DNA from: Geobacter sp. | GTDB lineage: Bacteria > Desulfobacterota > Desulfuromonadia > Geobacterales > DSM-12255 | NCBI GenBank assembly: GCA_009684525.1 | Contig: WKKR01000003.1 | Span: 124,001-188,000, forward strand | DNA length: 64,000 nt | Direction of reading: 5' to 3' | Shown here: one piece after another, positions 37,208 through 46,581 of the stretch | Numbering within the stretch: position 1 is the stretch's first letter | Layout: each line of letters starts with the position of its first letter | The notes under the pieces: generated by a model | Seen by the model: the letters and a program-made list of their open reading frames with translations, nothing else | The model's database searches: none | Told to the model about the DNA's origin: nothing | Made by a program: the position numbers and the translations under genes

Positions 37208-38005
37208 TTAGATTTCGTTCTGGATTCGCAGGCTGTTGCGTTGCTCGTTGAAGAGGTAAGAAATGATGATCTCACGATCCTTGGTGGAGAGATGGATGAA
37301 TTCCATGGCAGTGACGTAGGAGGGGTTGGGCTCCAAGTTGAGCAGAACCTCCGTGGAGCGTATGACAGAACCGACTGCGCTGATGACGCGTAGGGTAGTT
37401 GCCGGCAGGAAGATATCCAGGTCTACCAGAGTCCCGGGAGTCAACTGCTCGGGTATTTTTATGCGAATCCCCCCGCCGCTTAGATTGACCCTACAGGGAT
37501 CGATGTTCGGGTGATCATTCCAGTTGAGGATCTTGAAACTTCCCTGCCAGGGGATCGTCCTTGGGGGAGGGCCACTTTCGGTCATCATGCGTCGAGCTTT
37601 CCACATCCCTTCGACCGTAGTCATCTGCTGATCCGCAGGAACAGCATAGACAACGGGGATATAGACGTCCATTCTGAAAAATTCCCGCCGCTGCTGAATT
37701 TCCAGTTCCCCACGGATCCTGACTGCAAAGTTGAGGTCAATGGCAGCCTCGAAGATTCCTTCTCCTCTGCAGAATGCCCATGTTTCGCTGCTCATGACGA
37801 CTACTCGGGCACCGTGAGGGACTATGGCAAGCTGTGTTTTGCTGCTGCGGAATGTCTCCATGTGCAGGAGGTCGTCCTCAATACGAACGATCATGGCATA
37901 GAGATCGATGATGGAATTGTCGGGAAGATGTATTGCAACCCTAACTTGCGTGTCAGGGCGCAGATGCGCTTTGAGGTCGACGGAAGGTTTCTGGGTCATT
38001 TGCAC
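37208..38005 (-). CDS. PilZ-domain protein, YcgR-like flagellar brake candidate
   Basis: 265 residues. A beta-rich YcgR-N-like part (about 1-100) precedes a PilZ domain with the c-di-GMP motifs RxxxR (QRREFFR, 105-111) and NxSxxG (NLSGGG, 174-179), both intact. About 60 residues separate the two motifs, longer than in minimal PilZ domains. Convergent with motB, whose product is the likely target by analogy with YcgR. Starts at GTG 38005 or ATG 37999; ribosome site weak. It follows the TPR gene by 21 bases on the same strand, so the two may be co-transcribed. Confidence 0.8.
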   Translation of the reverse strand: MQMTQKPSVDLKAHLRPDTQVRVAIHLPDNSIIDLYAMIVRIEDDLLHMETFRSSKTQLAIVPHGARVVVMSSETWAFCRGEGIFEAAIDLNFAVRIRGELEIQQRREFFRMDVYIPVVYAVPADQQMTTVEGMWKARRMMTESGPPPRTIPWQGSFKILNWNDHPNIDPCRVNLSGGGIRIKIPEQLTPGTLVDLDIFLPATTLRVISAVGSVIRSTEVLLNLEPNPSYVTAMEFIHLSTKDREIIISYLFNEQRNSLRIQNEI

Positions 38006-38026
38006 TATCTGGTCGCTGTTGTGTGA

Positions 38027-39199
38027 TTAGAACGGTTCGTTAATGATACCGGCAAATTCGTCGGCAGAAGAGTCGATCAGTTTGCCATTGATATCTTTAC
38101 CGCTGAATTTGAAAACCAGATGGGACGGATCGATGGTTCCCGTGCCCGAAGAGTTCTGGCTTATGGTGAAGGTCAGGGTTGCCTGCTTGGTAGTCGAATC
38201 GTACATCACCGACTTCGGCAACGGGGCGATGATGGCATCGTTATTCGATGCCACATAAGACCCTGTGGTTGCATTTGCAGCACGGCGTATGGACCAGTTG
38301 GCGATATTGGTCACCGAGGCGACATCCATGGTGCTGTCGAACTGGAATTGCATGGTTAAGTCTTTGCTGGCATTTGGTGCGTTCAAAAACGACATGTCAA
38401 GCATGTAAAGCGGCGTTGCCGGGCCGAACGTCGGAATAAACGAGCTATTTGCCTGATTAAACGAAAAAATCTTGGGTGTGGCAAGTGACAGAGAAAGCTG
38501 ATCAGCAAGGTCGACGGCCTGAGATGTCTTGATGCCCTTCAGGGTGGTAAGCTGGTCCTGAGCCAGATCCTTCTTGTCGAGGCCGCTATAGGCCAAACCG
38601 AGTTGGTAGATGGCAAGGGCAAAATCCTGTTTCATGGAGGTCGCCTTGGTCAGTTGTGTTACGGCATTTCCGTAATCACCAAGTTTGTTGTAGGTAACTC
38701 CCAGGCTGTAGTAGCCGTTTGCATCTCTCGGTGAAAGCCTGGTTACTGTCTTGAGTTCCGTTTCAGCCTCTCGGAGTCGGTCCGTCTGTATGTACATGTT
38801 TCCCAGGGTGTAGTGTGCAAGGGTGTTGGCAGGATCATTGAGTATGGCTGCTTTCAGCTGGGATTCGGCTTCACGGTAATTTTTGTCGTCGATATAGATA
38901 TTTGCCAGATTGATTCGAGGGTCGACCTGGGTACGATCGACGCGTAACGACATCTTGTAGGCTTCAGTGGCTTTCTTCTTGTCATCCAGTTGCAGGTATG
39001 CTGAAGCCATCAGGTTATATGCATCTACCTGGTCCGGTTTCATGGCGATCGACTGCTGAAATGAGGAAACAGCCTCTTTATACTTCTTTTTCTGCAAGAG
39101 GCTAACGCCACTGGAGAGAGAGGAATTGGCCACGCTTTCTCGTACCGTCTGCTGTGCAAGTAAAGCGGAAAACATTTTTTCGGCGGCTTCAACAGCCAT
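38027..39199 (-). CDS. TPR-repeat protein with C-terminal Ig-like region
   Basis: 390 residues. About five TPR units span residues 25-235 (SSGVSLLQKKKYKEAVSSFQQSIAMKPDQVDAY, LANIYIDDKNYREAESQLKAAILNDPANT and others), then a beta-rich segment with MQFQFDSTMDVASVTNIANWSI, which resembles Ig-like domains (about 270-390). No signal peptide. A strong ribosome site (GGGAGGTT) precedes ATG 39199, and a sigma-28-like promoter lies about 170 bases upstream, so it may be a late flagellar gene. Function unknown; possible scaffold for the glycosylation enzymes or the stator. Confidence 0.7.
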   Translation of the reverse strand: MAVEAAEKMFSALLAQQTVRESVANSSLSSGVSLLQKKKYKEAVSSFQQSIAMKPDQVDAYNLMASAYLQLDDKKKATEAYKMSLRVDRTQVDPRINLANIYIDDKNYREAESQLKAAILNDPANTLAHYTLGNMYIQTDRLREAETELKTVTRLSPRDANGYYSLGVTYNKLGDYGNAVTQLTKATSMKQDFALAIYQLGLAYSGLDKKDLAQDQLTTLKGIKTSQAVDLADQLSLSLATPKIFSFNQANSSFIPTFGPATPLYMLDMSFLNAPNASKDLTMQFQFDSTMDVASVTNIANWSIRRAANATTGSYVASNNDAIIAPLPKSVMYDSTTKQATLTFTISQNSSGTGTIDPSHLVFKFSGKDINGKLIDSSADEFAGIINEPF

Positions 39200-39370
39200 G
39201 ATAACCTCCCGGTGACTTTCGAAACCTCACAAAAGGGTGTTTGTCAGGAGTGATTATTGCAAAATGCTCAGGTGCATTGTCTCTGGAAGCAAGATGTATG
39301 CTAAGGAGCGAGGGGCCGGAAAGCCTTCTACTCTCCGTGTTCTGGCAGCATTTTGCACCTTGTTCAGATA

Positions 39371-39397
39371 ATATCGGCAAAATTGCCTTGAAATTGA
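39371..39397 (-). promoter_or_regulatory. Candidate sigma-28 promoter for the minus-strand TPR/PilZ genes
   Basis: Read on the minus strand: TCAATTTC, 11 bases, GCCGATAT, against TAAAGTTT-N11-GCCGATAA (5 of 8 and 7 of 8 matches). It implies an untranslated leader of about 160 bases. The rest of the 288-base gap (39200-39487) holds no gene that I can see. Confidence 0.45.
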
Positions 39398-39487
39398 GTG
39401 GGATATTGGCACGTTGTGTCAATATCCTGACTTCTGGGGTTTCACGACAATACTCGGAAAGTCGAGATCATGAGACAGGAGTAGTTC

Positions 39488-42400
39488 TTGCCGAGCATGA
39501 TGATGGAGCTAGCACGAGAAGAGAGCAGCGAACAACTCGATGCCAGGGTTGTTCGTGCCGAGGAGTTCCACCGCCGGGGCCAGTATGCGGAAGCTGCCGC
39601 TGCATACCGGCAGATCCTTGCAGATAATCCGACTTTGGCGGAGACAGCGTATAATCTTGGCCTCGCCTGTCGGGAGTTGTTGCAGTTCGAGCAGGCCGAA
39701 ACAGCATTTCGACATGCACTCCAACTCAAACCCTCTCTGGAGGAAGCGGCACATAACCTCTGTGTCAGCGTGCAGGAGCAAGGCCGAATCAAAGAAGCGC
39801 TCGCAATGAGCCTCAAGCTTACGGATCAATTCCCCAAATCTGCCGACCTGCAGTTTGCGCAAAGCCTATTGCAACTGTTGCTCGGCGAAATGCCGGCAGG
39901 TTGGCGAGGGTATGAACTCAGGTTTATGACCCACGATCCGGTTCCCTGGCGCCATGCCGATCATCCCTTGTGGGATGGCGGCTCTGCAACTGGGAGCGTC
40001 CTGTTTCATGCCGAACAGGGATTTGGCGATACGTTGATGGTCCTCAGGTATCTTCCGCTGGTACGTGCTCGTGGCATAGATGTCCTGCTGGAAGTTCCTG
40101 CGATTCTGAGAAACCTTGCCGGCAGAGTCGCGGGGGTGAAGAAATGCTATGCTCGCGGTGAAGAGATACCTCCCTTTGCTGCGCAATTTCCGTTAATGAG
40201 CCTTCCGGGGCTGTTCGAAACGACACTTCAGACGATCCCGGCAACCGTTCCGTACATTCTCCCCGACCCCGACGTGACGAACAGGTGGCACATGCGGTTG
40301 CCCAGTGATGGGCGGCTGCTGGTGGGTATTGCCTGGAGCGGCCGTCAGGATCAGCCGGTGAACCGCAAAAGGAGCTGCCCCCCGGAGCTGCTGCTCTCCC
40401 TGGCCCGGACTCCGGGAGTGGCTCTAGTGAACCTCCAGGTAGACGGTGCTTCGGCAGGCCCTCTGCAACCCTACCTGACAGATTTGACGGCAGATATAAG
40501 GGATTTCCACGACTCGGCTGCCCTGATTGCCGGACTCGATCTGGTTGTTACCATCGATTCAGCGATGGCACATCTGGCCGGAGCACTGGGAAAGCCGGTA
40601 TGGGTGATGCTCCCTTTTGTTCCAGACTGGCGCTGGCTTCTCGACCGTGAAGATTCTCCTTGGTACCCGACCATGCGGCTTTTCCGCCAACAGATGCCTG
40701 CCGATTGGCATGGTGTTGTCAGCCGTGTCAGCCGTTATCTGGCTCAATGGGCTGAAGCGCTTCAAAGGGAGAGGTCTGCCCCGCGCTCCGGGGAAATAGT
40801 GGTGGAAGTGCCGGGAAATTCAGACGGGCAGGGCGACTCACTGGGACAGGGCAACGCTGCTCTCGATTATTTTCTGCGCCAGGGGGACCTGCTACAACGG
40901 CAAGGGTGCCTGGAAGAGGCTGTAGCGGTCTATACTGGGGCGCTTCAGATCGATCCTGCGTGGGGAGAGGTACATCACAACCTGGGTAATGCCTATCTCG
41001 AATTACGGCGTTTTGCCGAAGCTCTGGAGCATTACCGGGAAGCGGTACGGCTTCTGGCAGATTTTGCCGAAGGGTATGTGACGATGGCAACTGCCCTGCA
41101 GTCTCTCGGTCGCACTCACGAAGCCCTGGCTAGTTGCCAGCGGGCTTTGGCTATCGATCCCGGCAATGCAGAAGCGCACTGGAACCGCGCCTTGCTTCTG
41201 CTGCAGCTGGGCCAGTACCCGGAAGGGTGGCAGGAATTCGAATGGCGTTGGCAGAAAAGGCGGTACACGTCGCCGGTTCGCACCTTTGCCCAGCCCCTCT
41301 GGAACGGGGAATCGCTTAGAGGCAGAACCATTTTCATCCATGCGGAACAGGCGTTTGGCGATACCATCCAGTTTGCCCGTTATCTGCCAATGGTTGCGGA
41401 CTGCGGTGGCGAGGTCATCTGCGAGTGCCCGGCTGCTTTGACCTCCCTCATTGCAACGGTGCGGGGAGTGCGGAAGGTCTGCCACGCGGGTTCGGAACCG
41501 CCGCCGTTTGACTGTCATCTTCCGCTCCTCAGCCTGCCGCGGATCTTCGGGACTACGGTTGAAAATATCCCTGCAACGGTACCCTATCTCAGGCAGTCAG
41601 ATGAGAAGATGGCAGAATGGCGCCGGCTGCTGGCTGCATGGCAGGGGATGAAGGTCGGGCTTGCCTGGGCTGGCAGAAACTTTCCCGACCCCGGTCGAAC
41701 CTGTCCGTTCCACAATCTCGCGCCGCTGTTCGAAATCCCCGGCATTACCTTCATTTCCCTGCAGGTAGATCTGGGGAGGGAGGATGCCCGTGCTGCCGCG
41801 GACAGGTTGCCTCTGGTCGATCTTGCCGACAGGATTCACGATTTTGCCGACACGGCTGCACTTATGGCAAACCTCGATCTGGTCATCAGCATTGATACCT
41901 CGGTTGCGCATCTTGCCGGTGCACTGGGGATCGTGACCTGGACCCTGCTCCCGCATGCAGCGGACTGGCGGTGGCTGCTGGAGAGGGAAGATTCTCCCTG
42001 GTATCCGACCATGCGGCTTTTTCGGCAGCGGTATGCCGGAGAATGGAACGAGGTGATCCGGCGGGTCAAGGATACGTTGCTCGCTTTCGTTGAGAAGAGC
42101 CGGAAGTATCCGTCTCCCGCTTCTCCGGAAGCGCAGGGGCTCGAGCATTACAATGCCGGGATTGCGCTCTTTGCTGCCGGAGATTTCAACGGGGCTGCAG
42201 CAGCGTTTCGCCTTGCCATCGCCGAGGTGCCGGAATTTGCCGAGGCCTGGCATAATCTGGGCCATTCCTGCCGCCCCTTATCATCAGTGGATGCCGAATA
42301 TGCCCTGCAGAGGGCAACGAGGCTTGCCCCCCGAGAAGCGGGATTCTGGCATACCCTTGCGGATTTCTATTTTGATCAGGAGCGGTATGGCGAGGCACGG

Positions 42401-43600
42401 AGGTGCTTTGAGCGGATGCTTGCGCTCCAGCCCGAGAACATCCTCGGACTGAATGGTCTCGGTGCGGTTCTGCATCGCCTGGACATGGCCGACAGGGCAA
42501 GATCCTGCTTTGAGCGGGTCATTGCACTTGATCCCGATAATCCCTACGCAAGGAACAATCTTGGCGTGGTATTGCGTGAGCTCGGTGAGGTCGAGTTGTC
42601 GCGCTTCTGCTTTGAGCGATTGATCGCTGTGAATGCCGATGATGCCGATGCGCACTGGAATCTTGCCGTCACCTTGCTCCTGCAGGGGGATTTCGAGCGG
42701 GGGTGGCGGGAGTACGAATGGCGTTTCCGCAAGAGCAACCCGGTGGAACTTCCTGTGCCCGACGTTCCGCGATGGCACGGCGAGCCACTCCGCGGCAAGA
42801 CCCTCCTGCTGTTGGCAGAGCAGGGATTCGGCGATACCCTGCAGTTTGCCCGTTTTGCCACCAGATTGGCCCGGCAGGGTTGCAGGGTCGTACTTGAGTG
42901 CCAGCGCAAGGAATTGCAGGCGCTCCTTGAAACAGTCCCGGGCGTTGCTGCAGTGATAAGCCGGGGAGAACCGTTACCCCGCTACGATGTCTGGTCGCCA
43001 CTTTTGAGCATTCCTTGGCTGATCGGCATGGATCGCGCGGAGCTATCGGCTGACGTACCCTATCTAACCCCACCGGATGTGCTTGTAGCGCAGTGGTCGG
43101 CGCGGTTGGGGAAGCGGGAAGGGAAACGGATCGGTCTCGTTTGGAGCGGGCGGAAGCGGCCGGACCCCCGCCGTACCTGTCCCGCACAGGAGGTGGCGGC
43201 ATTTAGCGCGGTTCCGGGAGCCACATTTTTCTCTCTCCAGGTTGAACCTGCGGATGACGATTTGGCACTTCTTAAGAAGTCCATAGGTCTTTTGGACTTC
43301 ACCAACGAGATCGGGAGCTTTGCAGACACTGCAGCGATGATTGCCAATCTCGACCTGGTCATAACCATAGATACGGCCGTCGCCCACCTGGCAGGCGCAA
43401 TGGGGCAGCCTGTTTTCCTGATGCTTCCCTATGCCCCTGATTGGCGATGGATGCTCGATTGCTCGGATTCCCCCTGGTATCCGTCCATGCGTCTGTTCCG
43501 GCAACGACGCCCTGGTGACTGGGCAGGTCTGTTCGGGGACGTATTGAAGATGCTCATGGTTGGCGGAGAGAGTGACATGCCCGGATGGAAACACCCATGA
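39488..43600 (+). CDS. Three-module TPR + GT9-like glycosyltransferase
   Basis: 1370 residues in three tandem repeats, each a TPR stretch followed by a heptosyltransferase (GT9)-like half domain. Signature blocks recur: HAEQGFGDTLMVLRYLP (about residue 174), HAEQAFGDTIQFARYLP (618) and LAEQGFGDTLQFARF (about 1110); also DLVVTIDSAMAHLAGALG-type nucleotide-sugar motifs and a DWRWLL-x4-DSPWYP-x-MRLFRQ end block in every module. TTG 39488 is chosen because AGGAG lies 6 bases upstream; in-frame ATGs at 39497-39503 are alternatives. TPR plus GT fusions near flagellin usually glycosylate flagellin. Donor and acceptor unknown. The stop overlaps the next gene, which carries two more modules. Confidence 0.8.
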   Translation: MPSMMMELAREESSEQLDARVVRAEEFHRRGQYAEAAAAYRQILADNPTLAETAYNLGLACRELLQFEQAETAFRHALQLKPSLEEAAHNLCVSVQEQGRIKEALAMSLKLTDQFPKSADLQFAQSLLQLLLGEMPAGWRGYELRFMTHDPVPWRHADHPLWDGGSATGSVLFHAEQGFGDTLMVLRYLPLVRARGIDVLLEVPAILRNLAGRVAGVKKCYARGEEIPPFAAQFPLMSLPGLFETTLQTIPATVPYILPDPDVTNRWHMRLPSDGRLLVGIAWSGRQDQPVNRKRSCPPELLLSLARTPGVALVNLQVDGASAGPLQPYLTDLTADIRDFHDSAALIAGLDLVVTIDSAMAHLAGALGKPVWVMLPFVPDWRWLLDREDSPWYPTMRLFRQQMPADWHGVVSRVSRYLAQWAEALQRERSAPRSGEIVVEVPGNSDGQGDSLGQGNAALDYFLRQGDLLQRQGCLEEAVAVYTGALQIDPAWGEVHHNLGNAYLELRRFAEALEHYREAVRLLADFAEGYVTMATALQSLGRTHEALASCQRALAIDPGNAEAHWNRALLLLQLGQYPEGWQEFEWRWQKRRYTSPVRTFAQPLWNGESLRGRTIFIHAEQAFGDTIQFARYLPMVADCGGEVICECPAALTSLIATVRGVRKVCHAGSEPPPFDCHLPLLSLPRIFGTTVENIPATVPYLRQSDEKMAEWRRLLAAWQGMKVGLAWAGRNFPDPGRTCPFHNLAPLFEIPGITFISLQVDLGREDARAAADRLPLVDLADRIHDFADTAALMANLDLVISIDTSVAHLAGALGIVTWTLLPHAADWRWLLEREDSPWYPTMRLFRQRYAGEWNEVIRRVKDTLLAFVEKSRKYPSPASPEAQGLEHYNAGIALFAAGDFNGAAAAFRLAIAEVPEFAEAWHNLGHSCRPLSSVDAEYALQRATRLAPREAGFWHTLADFYFDQERYGEARRCFERMLALQPENILGLNGLGAVLHRLDMADRARSCFERVIALDPDNPYARNNLGVVLRELGEVELSRFCFERLIAVNADDADAHWNLAVTLLLQGDFERGWREYEWRFRKSNPVELPVPDVPRWHGEPLRGKTLLLLAEQGFGDTLQFARFATRLARQGCRVVLECQRKELQALLETVPGVAAVISRGEPLPRYDVWSPLLSIPWLIGMDRAELSADVPYLTPPDVLVAQWSARLGKREGKRIGLVWSGRKRPDPRRTCPAQEVAAFSAVPGATFFSLQVEPADDDLALLKKSIGLLDFTNEIGSFADTAAMIANLDLVITIDTAVAHLAGAMGQPVFLMLPYAPDWRWMLDCSDSPWYPSMRLFRQRRPGDWAGLFGDVLKMLMVGGESDMPGWKHP

Positions 43601-46383
43601 ATGGCCCATGTTTCGATGAACTGTCGGTATGCTATGCCGATGCCCGTCATGCACTCGCTGCAGGGAATCTGGCCGAAGCCGAGAGGTTGCTGGAGAAGGC
43701 AATCCGGCTGGACGACACCGTGCCCGAGCTTTACAATGCACTGGGCGTTCTGAGGATGCAGCAGGAAGATCTTGCCGCTGCGGAGATCTACTTCTGCAGA
43801 GCCCTTGCACTGGAGCCGGAACAAGGCGATGCCCTGCTGAATCTGAGCAACCTGTTGTTCGCCAGGGACTGTCTTGCCGATGCGATTCAGGTGTGCCAGC
43901 GGGCAGTAGCACATCAACCTCACAACGCCAGGGCCTGGCAGAACCTCGGTGTACTTCTGCAGGCAAACAGGTCGTTTGTGGAGTCCGAGGCGTGTTACCG
44001 CCGGGCATTGACGTTGCAGCCGGATTATCCTACCGCACTCTGGAACCTGGCCCAGTGGTTACTGCAGCAGGGTCGTTTTGCGGAGGGATGGGAGGCATTC
44101 GAATCCCGTTTTTCAAAGACCGACCCTGTTCCGCTTACGCATCAGCATATTCCGCTCTGGGGCGGGGATGAACCGGCTGGCGCAACGGTCCTGGTCCATG
44201 CAGAGCAAGGATATGGGAGTACCATCCAGTTTGTCCGCTATCTCCCTTTGTTGACAGATCGGGGATATCGGGTGCTGTTTGAATGCCAGGATGAAAGCAT
44301 CCTGCCGTTATTTGCGTCCCTCCCCGGAGTGGAGCAAACCTTCACCCGTCTTTCCCCGGCCATGCGGGTGGATTGCCATATCCCGCTGATGAGTCTTCCG
44401 CGAGTCTTCTGCACAGACCTGGAAAATCTGCCACACCAGGTTCCCTATCTCACGTGCGATCCTGCACTCAGGGCATCCTGGCAAGAACGGCTGGGGGAGC
44501 ATGATCGTCTGCGGGTGGGCCTCTGCTGGGCCGGAAGGTCAAAGCCAGATCCGCGCAGATCATGCCCGTTAAGTGTACTTACCCCTTTGGCCGGGATTGC
44601 CGGTATTCGTTTCATATCCTTGCAGGTCGATAGAAGCATGACGCACCTCATGGAGGGGCTTGACCGATTCCCAATGGAAGACATGACTCCATTGATGAAG
44701 GATTTTGCGGATACGGCTGCCCTTATTTCATGTCTCGATCTGGTTATTTCCGTTGATACGGTGGTCGCACATCTTGCCGGGGCTTTGGGTGTCCCCACGT
44801 GGACCATGCTCCCCTATTCCGCGGACTGGCGCTGGTTGCTGAACAGGTCGGATTCCCCCTGGTACCCGAGCATGCGGCTCTTTCGCCAGGAGCAGCCAGG
44901 GGGGTGGGGGCAGATTGCTGAAGAGATCAGGACGGCATTGCTCTGTCTGGTGCAGGGGTGCTTTGCTGAAAAGGCCCGCTCGACGGCCACGAAACTGGCG
45001 GGAAACCTGCTTGAGATGGCAAACGGATGGGCAAGTGCGCAGCAATATCCGCAGGCCGTGACCTGTTACCGCAAGATAACGTCCATAGAGACCTCCATTG
45101 ATCCTTCTTTACGCAGCACCGCGCATCACAACCTGGGGGTCGTCTTCATTGAACAACGGCGTTTCGTGGAGGCCGAGGAGCAGTTTGTCGCGGCTTTGGC
45201 AGTCGAACCTGATTCGTCCCGCAATCATAATGCCCTCGGCATTGCCCTGATGAAACAGGATCGTTTCGCAGAAGCTGTGCACAGCTTTACCCACGCCCTT
45301 GCATGCGAACCCGCCAACCTTCATGCCATGAACAATCTGGGAACAATCTACAAGTTTCAAGGACAAGGGGAATTGGCCATCGGGTGCTTTCAGCGCATTC
45401 TCGCGATAGATCCTTCCTATGCCGATGCAGAATGGAACCTGTCCCTGGCCTATCTGCTGCTGGGGAATTATCGAAAGGGGTGGTCCCACTACGATGCCCG
45501 CTGGACAAAGGCAACGAGCCCGGTGGAGAAGAGGGTATTTGCCGGGCATCAGTGGGATGGGCACATGGTTCCTGACGATACGATTCTGCTGTATGCCGAA
45601 CAGGGCTTTGGCGATACCCTTCAGTTTATCCGGTTTGTCCCCGAAGTAGCCAGTCGCTGCAGGCGGGTAGTGGTGGAATGCCAGACCCTGCAGATCCGTT
45701 CGATGCTGCAGCGTGTTGAAGGTGTTGCCGAGGTGGTTGTAAGGGGAGATGTGCTGGGTGAGGACTACCAGTGGTATGCCTCGTTGCTGGATATTGCGGG
45801 AATTATTGACATTACCCTGGAGAAGCTTCCGTACCGCGAGCGTTATCTCGTTCCCGATGTAGACAAGGTTGCGACCCGGTATGCGGAGCTTCGGGGGTAT
45901 GACGGCATGAAAATAGGTCTTGCATGGGCCGGCCGCCCGGAACACGAAAACGACCGGCGACGTTCGTGCTCGCTGTCCCAGCTTGCCCCGCTTTTGAACA
46001 CTCCCGGAGTGGTCTTCTTCCCCATTCAGTTTGGAAACGCTGTCCGGGAAATGGAGGCCCTGGCAGGCAACTACCAGTTCGTGGATGTGACCTCCAGTAT
46101 TGCCGATTTCGACGATACTGCCGCACTGTTGGCCAATCTGGATCTCGTCATTACGGTGGATACCTCATTGGCACATCTTGCGGGGGGGATGGGGGTGCCG
46201 ACCTGGGTGCTTATTCCCTTTGTCCCCGACTGGCGCTGGTTGCTCGGTCGGCAGGATTCTCCTTGGTACCCTGTCATGCGGCTCTTTCGACAATCCGAGC
46301 CCGGCGATTGGGACGGTGTTGCCCGGCAGATTGCCGGAGAACTGGGGAAGGTCCTTTCCTTGAAGGAGAAGCCATGCGGGTAG
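43585..46383 (+). CDS. Two-module TPR + GT9-like glycosyltransferase
   Basis: 932 residues with two TPR + GT9-like modules of the kind found three times in the gene upstream: HAEQGYGSTIQFVRYLP (about residue 203) and YAEQGFGDTLQFIRFVP (about 670), each ending in DWRWLL-x4-DSPWYP-x-MRLFRQ. In module 1 the usual FGD is FGS-like (YGS). Start at ATG 43585 or ATG 43597; the latter forms an ATGA overlap with the previous stop, so the two genes are translationally coupled. Likely flagellin glycosylation; the substrate is inferred from position only. Confidence 0.8.
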   Translation: METPMNGPCFDELSVCYADARHALAAGNLAEAERLLEKAIRLDDTVPELYNALGVLRMQQEDLAAAEIYFCRALALEPEQGDALLNLSNLLFARDCLADAIQVCQRAVAHQPHNARAWQNLGVLLQANRSFVESEACYRRALTLQPDYPTALWNLAQWLLQQGRFAEGWEAFESRFSKTDPVPLTHQHIPLWGGDEPAGATVLVHAEQGYGSTIQFVRYLPLLTDRGYRVLFECQDESILPLFASLPGVEQTFTRLSPAMRVDCHIPLMSLPRVFCTDLENLPHQVPYLTCDPALRASWQERLGEHDRLRVGLCWAGRSKPDPRRSCPLSVLTPLAGIAGIRFISLQVDRSMTHLMEGLDRFPMEDMTPLMKDFADTAALISCLDLVISVDTVVAHLAGALGVPTWTMLPYSADWRWLLNRSDSPWYPSMRLFRQEQPGGWGQIAEEIRTALLCLVQGCFAEKARSTATKLAGNLLEMANGWASAQQYPQAVTCYRKITSIETSIDPSLRSTAHHNLGVVFIEQRRFVEAEEQFVAALAVEPDSSRNHNALGIALMKQDRFAEAVHSFTHALACEPANLHAMNNLGTIYKFQGQGELAIGCFQRILAIDPSYADAEWNLSLAYLLLGNYRKGWSHYDARWTKATSPVEKRVFAGHQWDGHMVPDDTILLYAEQGFGDTLQFIRFVPEVASRCRRVVVECQTLQIRSMLQRVEGVAEVVVRGDVLGEDYQWYASLLDIAGIIDITLEKLPYRERYLVPDVDKVATRYAELRGYDGMKIGLAWAGRPEHENDRRRSCSLSQLAPLLNTPGVVFFPIQFGNAVREMEALAGNYQFVDVTSSIADFDDTAALLANLDLVITVDTSLAHLAGGMGVPTWVLIPFVPDWRWLLGRQDSPWYPVMRLFRQSEPGDWDGVARQIAGELGKVLSLKEKPCG

Positions 46384-46581
46384 CCATGCCTCTCGGGCAG
46401 TATCACGGGTGGGGTACTGTCAGTTGCTGAGATCGTATCGCTTCTTGAGCAGGCCTACCAGGACAGACAGTCAGTTCGTCGCAAGGAACGACAGGCGGCT
46501 CAGGATATGGCGAAACTTGCATGGCCCGCTGCAGCGCGTCAGTTTCACCGGACCGGCCTCAAACTGCTTGATCGGGAGTGA
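46374..46581 (+). pseudogene. Remnant of a GT4-like glycosyltransferase (internal deletion)
   Basis: ATG 46374 overlaps the preceding gene and encodes MRVAMPLGQYHGWGTVSC before a stop at 46428. That resembles the first strand and Gly-rich loop of a GT4/GT-B enzyme. From about 46426 in the +1 frame runs AEIVSLLEQAYQDRQSVRRK, then ERQAAQDMAKLAWPAAARQF, ending at TGA 46579; this resembles the final helices of the same class. The several hundred residues expected between them are missing. The end overlaps the 3' end of the convergent GT41 gene. Interpretation is by pattern recognition only. Confidence 0.5.

Noticed and set aside
39343-39357. TGGCAGCATTTTGCA, sigma-54-like, upstream of the GT9-like operon
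   Set aside because: The distance between GG and GC is one base too short; sigma-54 spacing is strict.
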